Origin: DRKI01 sp011051875
Lineage (GTDB): Bacteria; Desulfobacterota; Desulfobulbia; Desulfobulbales; Desulfobulbaceae
Length of the DNA: 64,000 nt
NCBI GenBank assembly: GCA_026990385.1
Contig: JALXDL010000039.1
Span: 8,220 to 72,219, forward strand
Direction: 5' to 3'
Part shown: in pieces, positions 37,184 to 45,995 of the stretch
How the letters are laid out: every line of letters starts with the position of its first letter
How positions within the stretch are numbered: position 1 is the first letter of the stretch
Position numbers and translations under genes: made by a program
Notes under the pieces: generated by a model
Databases searched by the model: none
Seen by the model: the letters and a program-made list of their open reading frames with translations, nothing else
What the model was told of the DNA's origin: nothing

Positions 37184-38104
37184 ATGCCGCCTGATTCACT
37201 GACTCTTCGTGCTCCGGCAAAGATCAACCTCTCGCTCAGGGTAACCGGCCGCCGGCCCGACGGGTACCACACGCTGGACACCCTGATGCAGAAGGTGGCC
37301 CTGTACGACAGGCTGGTCCTGCGGCCGAAGAAGCGGGGCATACGGCTGTCCTGTCCTGACAGCGACCTGCCCGAAGACGACAGCAACCTGGTCCACCGGG
37401 CGGCGGCCCATTTTTTTTCCAGCATGGGACACCGTCTCTCCGGGACAGCACAGGGCGTGGAGCTGGTTCTTTTCAAGACCATTCCCGTTGCCGCCGGACT
37501 TGGCGGCGGTTCCAGCGATGCCGCAGCCACCCTGCTGGGTATGAACCGGATCTTCCAGGCCGGATGCAGCAGGCGGGAACTTGCCGAAATGGGGCTTGCC
37601 CTGGGCGCGGATGTGCCATTTTTCGTGTCCGATCTTGCCGCGGCAAGGGCCACGGGTATCGGCGAGGTGCTGGTACCGGCGCCGTCACTCGAAGGATACC
37701 TGGTCCTGCTGGCCAATCCCGGGTTTTCCGTGTCAACGAGGTGGGTATATGAGACTTTCGCGTTGACATCCGAAACAAAAAAAATTAACCTGTATAATTC
37801 CCTGGATGACGAGAGACGGTCGAAGCAGGGGGGACCGTCCAGCGGCCGGTGCGATTATCATTTTGAAATGACGAATGATCTCGAACGGGTAACCATATCC
37901 CGTCACCCCGGGATCAGTGAAATCAAACAGGCCCTGCTTGCAGGCGGGGCCGAGGCGGCCATGATGTCAGGGTCCGGGCCGACCGTATTCGCCCTTTTCC
38001 CTCTCCAGCAGTTGGAAAGGGCCAGGAAGTGCCAGCATACGCTGCGTGCGAGCTGTCCCCACGTCTTTCTGGTCGAGCCGCTGCGGTCGGAACGAGGGGG
38101 GTGA
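37184..38104 (+). CDS. ispE: 4-diphosphocytidyl-2-C-methyl-D-erythritol kinase
   Basis: ATP-dependent kinase of the MEP isoprenoid pathway, 306 residues, GHMP superfamily. The N-terminal APAKINLSLRVTGRRPDGYH is diagnostic, the ATP-binding GHMP motif is PVAAGLGGGSSDAAATLLG (about 105-123), and the C-terminal motif is MMSGSGPTVFALF. A slightly expanded charged segment (about 200-225) precedes the third motif. A DUF1844 gene lies 11 bp upstream; tRNA-Gln and prs follow. Confidence 0.96.
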   Translation: MPPDSLTLRAPAKINLSLRVTGRRPDGYHTLDTLMQKVALYDRLVLRPKKRGIRLSCPDSDLPEDDSNLVHRAAAHFFSSMGHRLSGTAQGVELVLFKTIPVAAGLGGGSSDAAATLLGMNRIFQAGCSRRELAEMGLALGADVPFFVSDLAAARATGIGEVLVPAPSLEGYLVLLANPGFSVSTRWVYETFALTSETKKINLYNSLDDERRSKQGGPSSGRCDYHFEMTNDLERVTISRHPGISEIKQALLAGGAEAAMMSGSGPTVFALFPLQQLERARKCQHTLRASCPHVFLVEPLRSERGG

Positions 38105-38171
38105 GCGTTATTGACCATGGAATCTTTTGTGGAATAGGTGGAAAAGCGGATCTGGTTCGCAATTGACCGAT

Positions 38172-38246
38172 TGGGGCGTCGTCAAGCGGTAAGACACAAG
38201 GTTTTGATCCTTGCATTCGGGGGTTCGAATCCCTCCGCCCCAGCCA
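38172..38246 (+). tRNA. tRNA-Gln (anticodon TTG)
   Basis: 75 bases forming a complete cloverleaf with an encoded 3-prime CCA. The acceptor strand TGGGGCG pairs with CGCCCCA. The D arm contains AAGCGGTAAG. The anticodon stem CAAGG/CCTTG encloses the loop TTTTGAT with anticodon TTG. The T arm is GGGGGTTCGAATCCCTC-like. It lies 67 bp after ispE and 18 bp before prs, probably within one transcript, and would serve as substrate of the GlnRS encoded at 31 kb. Confidence 0.97.
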
Positions 38247-38264
38247 AATTCTGAGGCTCCCATC

Positions 38265-39203
38265 ATGCCGAACATAATGAAGGTGTTTACCGGCAATGCC
38301 AACCCGGCCATTGCCGAGGAGATTTGCAATTACCTGGACATCCCCCTGGCCGCCGCCGAGGTGAAGCAGTTCTCTGACGGGGAGATATCGGTGGAGATCG
38401 GCGAAAACGTCCGCGGTACCGATGTCTTTGTCATTCAGCCCACCTGCACGCCGGTCAACGACCATCTCATGGAACTGATCATCATGGTTGACGCGCTGCG
38501 CAGGGCGTCGGCCCGACGGATTACCGCCGTTATGCCCTATTACGGATATGCCCGCCAGGACCGCAAGGTCCGGCCGCGGGTGCCCATCACGGCCAAGGCC
38601 GTGGCCGAGATGCTGATGGCGGTGGGCACCCGCCGGGTTCTCTGCATGGACCTGCACGCCGGGCAGATCCAGGGGTTTTTCAATATCCCGGTGGATCACC
38701 TCTATGCCGCGCCCATCATCCTCAAGTACATCAGGGAGACCTTTGACAATGTCATCATGGTCTCGCCGGATGCCGGCGGCGTGGAACGGACCAGGGCCTT
38801 TGCCAAGCGCCTCAACACCGGCCTGGCCATCATCGACAAGCGGCGCGAGCGGGCCAACGAGTGCGAGGCCATGCACGTGATCGGCGACGTGACCGGCAAG
38901 ACGGCCATTCTCCTGGACGACATGGTCGATACCGCCGGCACCCTGTGCGGGGCCGCGGAGAAGCTCAAGGAGCAGGGCGCAAAAGAGGTCCATGCCTGCT
39001 GCTCGCATGCGGTCCTATCCGGGCCTGCCATCGGGCGGCTGGAGGCCTCCTGCATCAAGTCGCTGGTGGTGACCAACTCCATCCCCCTGCGGGATGAAGG
39101 AAAGAAATGCAAGAAGATCACCGTGCTCTCTGTGGGTGAACTGCTCGGCGAGGCGATCCGGAGGATCCATGCCGAGGACTCGGTGAGCTATCTCTTTGTC
39201 TGA
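38265..39203 (+). CDS. prs: Ribose-phosphate pyrophosphokinase
   Basis: Makes PRPP from ribose-5-phosphate and ATP for nucleotide, His and Trp synthesis; 312 residues. Class I PRPP synthetase features are KQFSDGEISVEIGENVRG, YYGYARQDRK, the metal-binding signature DLHAGQIQGFF, the PRPP loop LLDDMVDTAGTL and VSPDAGGVERTR. The start MPNIMKVF at 38265 fits the family; an upstream extension would run into the tRNA gene. It belongs to the conserved ispE-tRNA-prs-rplY-pth run. Confidence 0.96.
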   Translation: MPNIMKVFTGNANPAIAEEICNYLDIPLAAAEVKQFSDGEISVEIGENVRGTDVFVIQPTCTPVNDHLMELIIMVDALRRASARRITAVMPYYGYARQDRKVRPRVPITAKAVAEMLMAVGTRRVLCMDLHAGQIQGFFNIPVDHLYAAPIILKYIRETFDNVIMVSPDAGGVERTRAFAKRLNTGLAIIDKRRERANECEAMHVIGDVTGKTAILLDDMVDTAGTLCGAAEKLKEQGAKEVHACCSHAVLSGPAIGRLEASCIKSLVVTNSIPLRDEGKKCKKITVLSVGELLGEAIRRIHAEDSVSYLFV

Positions 39204-39272
39204 GAATCTTTCGATTCTGCCAATCAATCGGTATCACACGATTTACTCCTGTTAAAAGGAAGGAGGAACAAC

Positions 39273-39830
39273 ATGTTGCAGGTAGATATGCCGTCAGCGG
39301 TCCGCACGGTCTTCGGAAAGGGTGCCATGCGGCGTCTGCGGAAGAACAACCTGATTCCTGGTGTCTGTTACAGCGGTGGTGAAAAGCCCATCCCCCTGCA
39401 GTTCGATTCCGTCGACCTGCAGAAGAACCTGCTCCACATCCATGGCCGCAATGCCGTGATCACCCTGGAGGTCGAGGGCGACAGCGAACGGCAGCACCAC
39501 GTCCTGGTCCAGGAAATTCAGCAGGATCCGGTTACGGACCGGGTCATCCACGTCGATCTGCTCAAGATCGACCTGGACACCCCCCGGGACTTCGAGGTTC
39601 CCCTCGAGTTCACCGGGACCGCCAAGGGGGTGGATATGGGGGGTGAGTTGCATGTGTTCAGGCATGTTGTTCACCTGCGCGGCCGGGCCCTGGATATCCC
39701 GGATTCCATTGTCACCGACATCACCCCCCTGGAGCGGGGAGGTGCCGGCCTGACCTTCGGCGACCTGAAGCTGCCGGAGAACGTGGAGATGCTCGATGAT
39801 CCCGAAGTCGTCTGCGTGACGGTCTACTGA
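39273..39830 (+). CDS. rplY: 50S ribosomal protein L25/Ctc
   Basis: Binds 5S rRNA in the large subunit. At 185 residues it is the longer CTC-type form, with the N-terminal L25 domain (about 1-92; GAMRRLRKNNLIPGVCYSGG, HHVLVQEIQQDPVTDRVIHVDL) and a C-terminal beta domain (about 95-185). The ATG is preceded by AAGGAAGGAGG. Neighbours prs and pth match the usual context. Confidence 0.95.
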   Translation: MLQVDMPSAVRTVFGKGAMRRLRKNNLIPGVCYSGGEKPIPLQFDSVDLQKNLLHIHGRNAVITLEVEGDSERQHHVLVQEIQQDPVTDRVIHVDLLKIDLDTPRDFEVPLEFTGTAKGVDMGGELHVFRHVVHLRGRALDIPDSIVTDITPLERGGAGLTFGDLKLPENVEMLDDPEVVCVTVY

Positions 39831-40175
39831 TCTCCTTGCTGTACTGCGGGCGCCGGAAACCGGGCCGCGACACAGTGACCACGGCGGCAGGGCGATTGCA
39901 GTCAGAAGGCGTCGCTGCCTGGACCGGCTGTGGCCACCGGTCAGGGCGGGACGCGCCTGCAGACTTGCAGCAGGTCGCCGTGCAATGCCGGGATCTGTGC
40001 TCCCGGCCCTGGCGCTGCCTTCTATACGGGTGGTCGCCGCGATAGGCAATGTCCTGGCCGGGAAAATTCTTTTCGCCGGCCTTGTTTCCTGTGCCGTTCC
40101 CAGGCCTGTGGCACGCAACAGGCGAGAAGAGCATTCCCGTGACCCGATATCCCACCTCCTCTCTTTCCTCCCCGC
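39831..40175. other. Intergenic region between rplY and pth
   Basis: About 345 bp of GC-rich sequence. No promoter, RNA gene, hairpin with T run or repeat copy was recognised; short open frames show no coding character. Confidence 0.35.
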
Positions 40176-40766
40176 ATGGCTGACACGGTTTTTCTGATCG
40201 TCGGGCTGGGCAACCCCGGTTCCCGGTACGCCCTGACCAGGCATAATGCCGGATTCCTGGCCATTGACCACTTCGCCGACACTGTTGGCTGCGGTCTCAC
40301 CTCCACCAAGTGGCAGGGTGAGTACTGCCGCCTGCGCCTGGCCGGGAGTTCAGTGATTCTTCTCAAGCCCCAGACCTATATGAATCGCTCCGGTGAATGC
40401 GTGGCCAGGTTTGTCGACTATTTCAGGATCAGCCGCGAGCGGATACTTGTCCTCCACGATGACCTCGACCTCCCCGCCGGCCGGATCAAGGTCGTGGCCC
40501 GGGGTGGAGCCGGCGGCCACAACGGTATCCGCTCCATCATCAGGTACCTGGGTGGTTCGGATTTTGCGCGGATCAAGATCGGCATCGGCCGGCCGCCGGC
40601 AGGAGATGGCGCAACCGCCATGCCGGTGGAACGCTGGGTTCTGGCCAGGTTTTCCGAACAGGAACTGGCGGTCTTCGAGGAAAACCTTGAAAAAACAGAC
40701 AGGGCCATCCGGTTGTACATCGAGCAGGGAATTGACGCCTGTATGAATGAAATAAACAGGAGATGA
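40176..40766 (+). CDS. pth: Peptidyl-tRNA hydrolase
   Basis: Releases peptides from prematurely dropped peptidyl-tRNA; 196 residues. Catalytic and signature elements are IVGLGNPGSRYALTRHNAGF with the catalytic His in TRHNAG, KPQTYMNRSG, LHDDLDLPAG and ARGGAGGHNGIRSI. It is the usual Pth length. It follows rplY after a 345-bp gap, and carD follows behind its own promoter. Confidence 0.97.
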   Translation: MADTVFLIVGLGNPGSRYALTRHNAGFLAIDHFADTVGCGLTSTKWQGEYCRLRLAGSSVILLKPQTYMNRSGECVARFVDYFRISRERILVLHDDLDLPAGRIKVVARGGAGGHNGIRSIIRYLGGSDFARIKIGIGRPPAGDGATAMPVERWVLARFSEQELAVFEENLEKTDRAIRLYIEQGIDACMNEINRR

Positions 40767-40946
40767 CACACAAGCGACCGGAAGAGTGGCAGGTTCCCTG
40801 ACCTCCCCTTGAAAGCCGCCCGGCGACAGCGGTCCGCACCGGAAGCATTCCAGGCACGACCACCCCGGATCCATGTTCCCTGCCAGGGTACCCCTCCCGG
40901 CTGATCAGCTGCACGAGGCTGCCTCCATACAGAAGGACACTCTTTT

Positions 40947-40975
40947 TTGCCAATCCCGGAAAAATATGGTATATT
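40947..40975 (+). promoter_or_regulatory. Predicted sigma70 promoter of carD
   Basis: TTGCCA (40947-40952), 17-bp spacer, TATATT (40970-40975) in a locally AT-rich stretch, about 80 bp upstream of the carD start codon. Confidence 0.6.
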
Positions 40976-41053
40976 ATAAAATTGTACGGGCTTTCCGTGC
41001 GGTTTTCCGGCTGATTGCCGGTAAAATTTTATGATATTTTTCAGGAGGAGCTT

Positions 41054-41533
41054 GTGTTTTCAGCAGGTGATATGGCTGTGTATCCGGCCCATGGTGTTGG
41101 ACTCATCGAGGCCATAGAAACACAAAACGTTGGTGGTGTCGATCAATCCTTCTACGTGATGAAGATCCTTGATAACGACATGACCATCATGATTCCGACT
41201 GCCACCAGTGACAATGTCGGCCTCAGGGCGATCATCTCCAAGGAGGAGGTGAAAAAGGTCATCGATATCCTCAAGGACAGGGATGTCAAGATCAGTTCCC
41301 AGACATGGAATCGCCGCTACCGGGATTACATGGAGAAGATCAAGACAGGTTCGGTCTTCGAGGTGGCCGTTGTCCTGCGTGACCTGTTCATCCTCAAGGA
41401 AGACAAAGATCTTTCCTACGGTGAGCGAAAGATGATGGACACGGCAAAGAACCTGCTTGTCAAGGAACTCTCCCTGGCCAAGAATACGGACGAGAAAAAG
41501 ATAGAAAAGCAGATCGAGAAGCTTTTCAGCTGA
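41054..41533 (+). CDS. CarD family transcription regulator
   Basis: A 159-residue CarD/CdnL-type protein that in characterised relatives binds the RNA polymerase beta subunit and stabilises open complexes, especially at rRNA promoters. The N-terminal Tudor-like RNAP-interaction domain begins FSAGDMAVYPAHGVGLIEAI; the helical C-terminal DNA-interacting domain spans about 70-159 (WNRRYRDYMEKIKTG, DLSYGERKMMDTA). I use a GTG start at 41054 with AGGAGGAG just upstream, giving the family's usual N-terminus. It has its own promoter. Confidence 0.93.
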   Translation: MFSAGDMAVYPAHGVGLIEAIETQNVGGVDQSFYVMKILDNDMTIMIPTATSDNVGLRAIISKEEVKKVIDILKDRDVKISSQTWNRRYRDYMEKIKTGSVFEVAVVLRDLFILKEDKDLSYGERKMMDTAKNLLVKELSLAKNTDEKKIEKQIEKLFS

Positions 41534-42001
41534 TCGTTCTTGCCGGTCCATGGAAAATCCGGACCGGACAGGGCCCGGGGTATCTCCCGGTTCAGCGGCA
41601 TTCGCGACTGCCGGCGCCGTTTCCGGCAAGGAGGGGAAGATTCGGCTCGGCGACAGGATACGGCTCCACCTGCAGCCGGTATCCGGGGCCGCCGATGGGC
41701 CGGACAGCGATGGGACGTGGTCATCCCCTGGTCGTGCGACAACCGGATCGGCTGCCTTCCGGTGGCCGGTTTCCGTGATCAGCCTACTGCGGCCCCTGGC
41801 AGTGAGGAGCTGGCCGCAGTGGCAGGAACCCTCTGCATGGGCATAGTCCCCTGATCTGAAAATCCGGCTGTGCCGGTCTTTCCCCCGGGTGGACCGTTTC
41901 ACCCCCCTGCAACACTGAAAATATAAGCATATCGCTTTTTCCATTTGCAGATGGGTGAAACGTTTCATCCGGGTTTCCGTTGTATTTTCTGAATCTCCCT
42001 G
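41534..42001. other. Intergenic region between carD and rluD
   Basis: Roughly 470 bp. A short ATG frame near 41550 has no domain, weak codon character and no ribosome-binding site. The 3-prime part carries a family C repeat (41885-41975). Confidence 0.4.
41885..41975. repeat. Palindromic repeat family C, copy 2
   Basis: The left arm GACCGTTTCACCCCCCTGCA and the right arm TTTGCAGATGGGTGAAACG are imperfect reverse complements around an AT-rich centre (ATATAAGCATATCG). The right arm is the reverse complement of the GTTTCACCCATCTGCAAA core seen at 43.85 kb. Confidence 0.6.
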
Positions 42002-42985
42002 ATGATCGAACCCGCAGCCGACAGCAGCGGTTGTCGCTGTGCCGACCAACCGCCGGGGCAATCGTCGCAGGTTTTTACCGTCACGGCCGCCGATGCGGGC
42101 ATGCGCCTGGACCACTACCTGGTGCGGCGGCTTGCCCGATTCTCCCGTTCCGCCTTGGCGCGCCTGATTCTTTCCGGTCACGTCCGGGTCGGGGGCGACA
42201 GGGTCAAGGCCGGCTGCCGGCTGCGAGCCGGTGACCAGGTGACGGTCTGTTTGCCCGAGCCCGAACCTGCAGGGCTCATTCCGGAGCCGGTTTCGTTCGA
42301 GATCCTGCACGAGGACAATGCCCTGCTGGTGATCGTCAAACCGGCCGGCGTGGTCGTCCATCCCGGTGCCGGCCACAGTGGCGGCACCCTTGTCCACGGA
42401 CTGCTGCACCATTGTGACCATCTTCCCGGTTCCGATCCCGTGCGGCCGGGGATCGTGCATCGCCTGGACAAGGAGACCTCCGGCATCATGGTCATCGCCA
42501 AGACCGAGGCCGCGCTGCGGACCCTGGCGGCGCAGTTCAAGAACAGGGGAGTCCGCAAACGCTACCATGCCATCCTCCTGCGCTGTCCTGACCGGGAATC
42601 CGGCCGGTTGGCAGCGCCCATTTCCCGTCATCCGGTGCACAGGAGGAAAATGGCGGTTGCTGCACGGGGTGGACGCCACGCCGCTACCACCTGGAAGGTG
42701 GTGGAGCGGTTTGCCGGCGGTCCCTGCCTGGTCGAGGTCGGCATTGAGACCGGCAGAACCCACCAGATCCGTGTCCACATGGCTTTCCTGGGCACACCGG
42801 TCATGGGCGATCCCCTCTATGGAGGTCATCCGGAGCGGTATGGCGAACTCGGCGTCCGGAGGCAGATGCTGCATGCCTCTTCCCTTGCCTTCACCCACCC
42901 GGAGAGCGGCGCGCCCCTGCACTTCACCGCCCCGCTCCCGCCGGACATGCTGCAGGTGCTCGCCACTCTGCGTGCAGGCACGTGA
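42002..42985 (+). CDS. RluD-family 23S rRNA pseudouridine synthase
   Basis: A 327-residue RluA/RluD-type enzyme converting uridines in large-subunit rRNA (helix 69 in RluD proper). An N-terminal S4 RNA-binding domain (about 30-90; MRLDHYLVRRLARFSRSALA) precedes the catalytic domain. The active-site motif is HRLDKETSGIMVIAK, with the catalytic Asp, and ETGRTHQIRVHMAFLGTPVMGD is conserved. It overlaps coaE in TGATG. The exact target site cannot be read from the sequence. Confidence 0.93.
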   Translation: MIEPAADSSGCRCADQPPGQSSQVFTVTAADAGMRLDHYLVRRLARFSRSALARLILSGHVRVGGDRVKAGCRLRAGDQVTVCLPEPEPAGLIPEPVSFEILHEDNALLVIVKPAGVVVHPGAGHSGGTLVHGLLHHCDHLPGSDPVRPGIVHRLDKETSGIMVIAKTEAALRTLAAQFKNRGVRKRYHAILLRCPDRESGRLAAPISRHPVHRRKMAVAARGGRHAATTWKVVERFAGGPCLVEVGIETGRTHQIRVHMAFLGTPVMGDPLYGGHPERYGELGVRRQMLHASSLAFTHPESGAPLHFTAPLPPDMLQVLATLRAGT

Positions 42986-43608
42986 TGGGAAGGATGGTCA
43001 TCGGTATCTCCGGGGGAATCGGTTCGGGCAAGAGCCGTGTCTGCCGGTTCTGGTCTGCCCGTTTTTCACTGCCTCTCATCGACCTGGATGCCATCTGCCG
43101 TTCCCTTCTCCGGCCCGGCGGGGAGGGGTGGCGCGCCCTGCAGGCGGGGTTCGGCAATCGGTTTTTTTCCGAAAACGGCTCCCTGGACCGGGCGGCCCTG
43201 CGCAGGGCCATCTTTGCCGATCACGGCCTGCGCCGGCAACTGGACCGCCTGCTCCATCCCCTTGCCCGCAGGGCCATGCAGGACGCCTTGGCCGCGCAGG
43301 CCTCGGAAACTCCGGTCCTGGTCGAGATTCCCCTGCTCATAGAGGCGGGCTGGCGCAGCGACGTGGACAGGGTGGTCGTTGTCTATGCCGGTCTCTGCGA
43401 GCGGTGCCGGAGGATAGTGAAGCGTGACCATGTCGACTGCAGTGAGGCCCTGCGGGCCATCCGTTCCCAGATGAGCCTGGCTGACAAAGCGCTTGTCGCG
43501 GATCATGTGATCGACAACTCCGGGGCCTGGGCAGACACCTGCCTCCAGGTGATCCACCTGGGACGCCTCCTGCAGGACGGTGACCTGGCCGATTCCCCTT
43601 GCCGCTGA
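42985..43608 (+). CDS. coaE: Dephospho-CoA kinase
   Basis: Last step of coenzyme A synthesis, phosphorylating dephospho-CoA; 207 residues. The P-loop is GISGGIGSGKSRV; LIDLDAICR, RRAIFADHGLRRQLDRLLHP and VEIPLLIEAGW follow the family. The ATG at 42985 overlaps the rluD stop; an in-frame GTG lies one codon earlier. No clear terminator follows; a 1.1-kb repeat-rich gap separates it from rho. Confidence 0.94.
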   Translation: MGRMVIGISGGIGSGKSRVCRFWSARFSLPLIDLDAICRSLLRPGGEGWRALQAGFGNRFFSENGSLDRAALRRAIFADHGLRRQLDRLLHPLARRAMQDALAAQASETPVLVEIPLLIEAGWRSDVDRVVVVYAGLCERCRRIVKRDHVDCSEALRAIRSQMSLADKALVADHVIDNSGAWADTCLQVIHLGRLLQDGDLADSPCR

Positions 43609-43637
43609 ACCGATGTGGGACTTTTGTCAGAAATTTC

Positions 43638-43666
43638 TTGACAGAAATGATGGAAACCAATATTTA
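43638..43666 (+). promoter_or_regulatory. Strong predicted sigma70 promoter facing rho
   Basis: Consensus TTGACA (43638-43643), 17-bp spacer, TATTTA (43661-43666), in AT-rich sequence 30 bp after coaE. No good gene begins within 1 kb, so its product is either a long rho leader or a small RNA. Confidence 0.6.
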
Positions 43667-43837
43667 GGATTTATAAGACGTTTGAATGCCTCGAATCCGC
43701 CTGACTGACGACCTCTCGTTCCAATATTTCACAGCATATAATGTTTTGAATAACGTTGCACAGCACGAGAGAGGTGTGCAACGGTACCTGAACCGCATAC
43801 CGCATTCCGGGACGTATCCTGCCACATTTTTTATTCA

Positions 43838-43880
43838 GCCTGAAATGAGCGTTTCACCCATCTGCAAATTGAAAGAGCTA
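43838..43880 (+). repeat. Repeat family C, copy 3 (single arm)
   Basis: CAGCCTGAAATGAGCGTTTC then ACCCATCTGCAAATTGAAAG. The core GAGCGTTTCACCCATCTGCAAA is the clearest version of the family. Confidence 0.55.
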
Positions 43881-43934
43881 TCTGGTCATAAATAATTTCT
43901 CCCGTGTCGCAGATGAGTGCCGCCCTCCGGGATT

Positions 43935-44040
43935 TCCATTTTGTCCCAATCTGCTTCGCCTTGTGGTGTTTCATGCAGGCAGACTGCAACGAAACATCAC
44001 AAGACTCGCATTCCGGGGCAAAATGAAAATCTCTTAATTC
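43935..44040. repeat. Long imperfect palindrome related to repeat family C (copy 4)
   Basis: CTTGTGGTGTTTCATGCA pairs with TGCAACGAAACATCACAAG around AGGCAGAC. Outside these, ATTTCCATTTTGTCCCAATC pairs imperfectly with CCGGGGCAAAATGAAAATC. Total span is about 105 bp with near-complete self-complementarity; the TGAAAATC-AATTCAGG end resembles copy 1. Confidence 0.55.
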
Positions 44041-44081
44041 AGGTACAACGCAGATTTTTCGCAGCGCATCACTGGATAAAG

Positions 44082-44147
44082 GTAACCGATCACGGAATAT
44101 CCACTTACCCCGAACCAATACAGGGCTTGCAACCGGTTGCACGTCCT
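44082..44147 (+). repeat. Dispersed repeat family A, copy 2
   Basis: GTAACCGATCACGGAATATC, then ACCCCGAACCAATACAGGGC and an AACCGGTTGCA end. It aligns with copies at 7042-7092 (minus) and 44360-44420. Confidence 0.6.
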
Positions 44148-44359
44148 TCAAGGGCTATAGGTGATCAGGGGTGCCGCATATCCGTGCAGGCGCGGTCGTG
44201 CGCAGGTCCACGAAAAGACCGGTAGCCCTTTCCGCAGGCGATCGTGATCGTACAACGGGGTGAGCCGGTACAGCGAGACCCTGTACGGTGCCCCTGGTCG
44301 CTTGCGGGTTTCTGATCGCAAGAGATAGAAGGTGCGCAACGGCGCATCGGATGATTCTA

Positions 44360-44420
44360 CGGAACCGATCACGGAATTACCCCGGATCAATACAGGACGT
44401 GTAGGCGGTTGCAGGGTGCC
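44360..44420 (+). repeat. Dispersed repeat family A, copy 3
   Basis: CGGAACCGATCACGGAATTA, CCCCGGATCAATACAGGACG, then TGTAGGCGGTTGCAGG. CAATACAGGACGTGTA is identical to copy 1 at 7042-7092. Confidence 0.6.
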
Positions 44421-44747
44421 GGCTGTGCGTGATCGGACTTCACAAGGTTACACCCCGTATATTGTGAGATTCGAGCGCGTGCATATGGGGTGCCCTGTGA
44501 GCGTTTCCATTCATATTTTTCGACATATCCCGTTGCCGTCTGCCCCGCCAACGCCCCATCCGGGGCCGGTCCGGCAAACGGATAACGGGAATGCTGACTG
44601 TGACCGTCAGCGTTGCTGGCCTGGATACCCGGGCACAGTTTCAGGACCGGGAGGGCCGGTCTGCAGCGGCAATGTGGTGGCTTCCGCGCAGAACAGCTCC
44701 TTGCGTGTTCATTTTCATTACGATTCCTGAGGAGGAATGATTGCTCG

Positions 44748-45995
44748 ATGAATCCGACTGAATTGAAAAACAAAAAGATCAACGAATTGATAGCCATCGC
44801 CTCGGCGCTGAACATTGAGGGATACAGCACCATGCGCAAGCAGGAGCTGATTTTTGCCATCCTGAAGGCCAAGGCCTACGATGACGGCAAGTTGCGCGGC
44901 AGCGGTGTGCTTGAGGTACTGCAGGATGGATTCGGGTTCTTGCGGGCGCCGGATTACAACTATCTGCCCGGCCCTGACGACATCTATGTGTCCCCCTCCC
45001 AGATCAGGCGGCTCAACCTGCGCACCGGCGACACGGTGGAGGGAGAGGTTCGGGCGCCCAAGGACAACGAGCGCTACTTTGCCCTCCTCAAGGTGGACAG
45101 CATCAATTTCCAGCCGCCCGAGGCGGCCCGGAACAAGACCGCCTTCGTCAACCTGACCCCCCTCTATCCCGAGGAAAAGATCGACCTGGAGGTTGAACCG
45201 GACAACTTCTCCATGCGGGTGATGAATATCGTCGCACCGCTGGGCAAGGGACAGCGCGGCCTGATAGTGGCCCCGCCGCGGACCGGCAAGACGGTGCTCA
45301 TGCAGAAGATCGCCAACTCCATAGTCCGAAACCACAAGGAGATCATTCTCATCGTGCTCCTCATCGATGAGCGGCCGGAAGAGGTCACCGACATGCGGCG
45401 CAACGTGGATGCCGAGGTCGTCAGCTCCACCTTTGACGAACCGCCCCAGCGCCATATCCAGGTGGCGGAGATGGTCATCGAGAAGGCCAAACGCCTCGTG
45501 GAACATAAGAACGATGTCGTGATCCTGCTCGATTCCATCACCCGGCTGGCCAGGGCCTACAACACCGTGACCCCGGCCTCGGGCAAGATCCTGTCCGGTG
45601 GCGTGGAGGCCAATGCCCTGCACCGGCCCAAGCGGTTCTTCGGCGCGGCCCGCAATGTCGAGGAAGGGGGCAGCCTGACCATCCTGGCCACTGCCCTGGT
45701 CGACACCGGCAGCCGCATGGACGAGGTCATCTTCGAGGAGTTCAAGGGTACCGGCAACATGGAGATCGTGCTTGACCGCAAGATGGCCAACAGGCGTATC
45801 TATCCGGCCTTTGACATCCAGAAGTCCGGCACCCGCAAGGAAGACCTGCTGCTCGATCCCGAGGAGCTGAACCGGATCTGGATCCTGCGCAAGATTCTCT
45901 CCTCCATGAATCCCGCCGATGCCATGGAATTTCTCCTCGACAAGATGCGCCAGACCAAGTCCAACGAGGAGTTTTTCGCATCCATGAACAGGTAG
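44748..45995 (+). CDS. rho: Transcription termination factor Rho
   Basis: Hexameric RNA helicase, 415 residues. The N-terminal Rho_N SAP-like helices (about 1-45) precede the cold-shock-like primary RNA-binding domain (about 48-120; GSGVLEVLQDGFGFLRAPDYN). The ATPase core has Walker A PPRTGKTVL, Walker B VVILLDSITRLARAYN and the Q-loop/R-loop stretch PASGKILSGGVEA. The ATG at 44748 fits the family start MNPTELKNKKI. A tiny ATG-ATT-GCT-CGA-TGA frame (44737-44751) begins right after the AGGAGG and overlaps this start, which could affect initiation. Confidence 0.97.
   Translation: MNPTELKNKKINELIAIASALNIEGYSTMRKQELIFAILKAKAYDDGKLRGSGVLEVLQDGFGFLRAPDYNYLPGPDDIYVSPSQIRRLNLRTGDTVEGEVRAPKDNERYFALLKVDSINFQPPEAARNKTAFVNLTPLYPEEKIDLEVEPDNFSMRVMNIVAPLGKGQRGLIVAPPRTGKTVLMQKIANSIVRNHKEIILIVLLIDERPEEVTDMRRNVDAEVVSSTFDEPPQRHIQVAEMVIEKAKRLVEHKNDVVILLDSITRLARAYNTVTPASGKILSGGVEANALHRPKRFFGAARNVEEGGSLTILATALVDTGSRMDEVIFEEFKGTGNMEIVLDRKMANRRIYPAFDIQKSGTRKEDLLLDPEELNRIWILRKILSSMNPADAMEFLLDKMRQTKSNEEFFASMNR

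Larger units (their letters stand above)
43609..44747. other. Repeat-rich intergenic region between coaE and rho
   Basis: About 1.1 kb, locally lower in GC, starting with a strong promoter (43638-43666) and containing family C copies (43838-43880, 43935-44040) and family A copies (44082-44147, 44360-44420). Short open frames (for example 43686-43895) run into repeat sequence and are not convincing genes. It may be a long rho leader or encode an untranslated RNA. Confidence 0.45.

Noticed and set aside
41550..41846. 98-codon open frame between carD and rluD
   Set aside because: No ribosome-binding site, no domain, codon pattern unlike the neighbours.
41060..42922. A 620-codon minus-strand frame spanning carD and rluD
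   Set aside because: It crosses two clear plus-strand genes and the intergenic repeat; the fragment resembling other frames (KRFTHLQM-like) is just the translated repeat core.
43686..43895. 69-codon open frame after the strong promoter
   Set aside because: No clear ribosome-binding site, and its second half is repeat family C sequence; more likely non-coding.
44332..44730. 132-codon open frame upstream of rho
   Set aside because: Starts in and overlaps repeat family A; its INTGRV-like peptide also appears in the spurious extension at 7 kb because both translate the same repeat.
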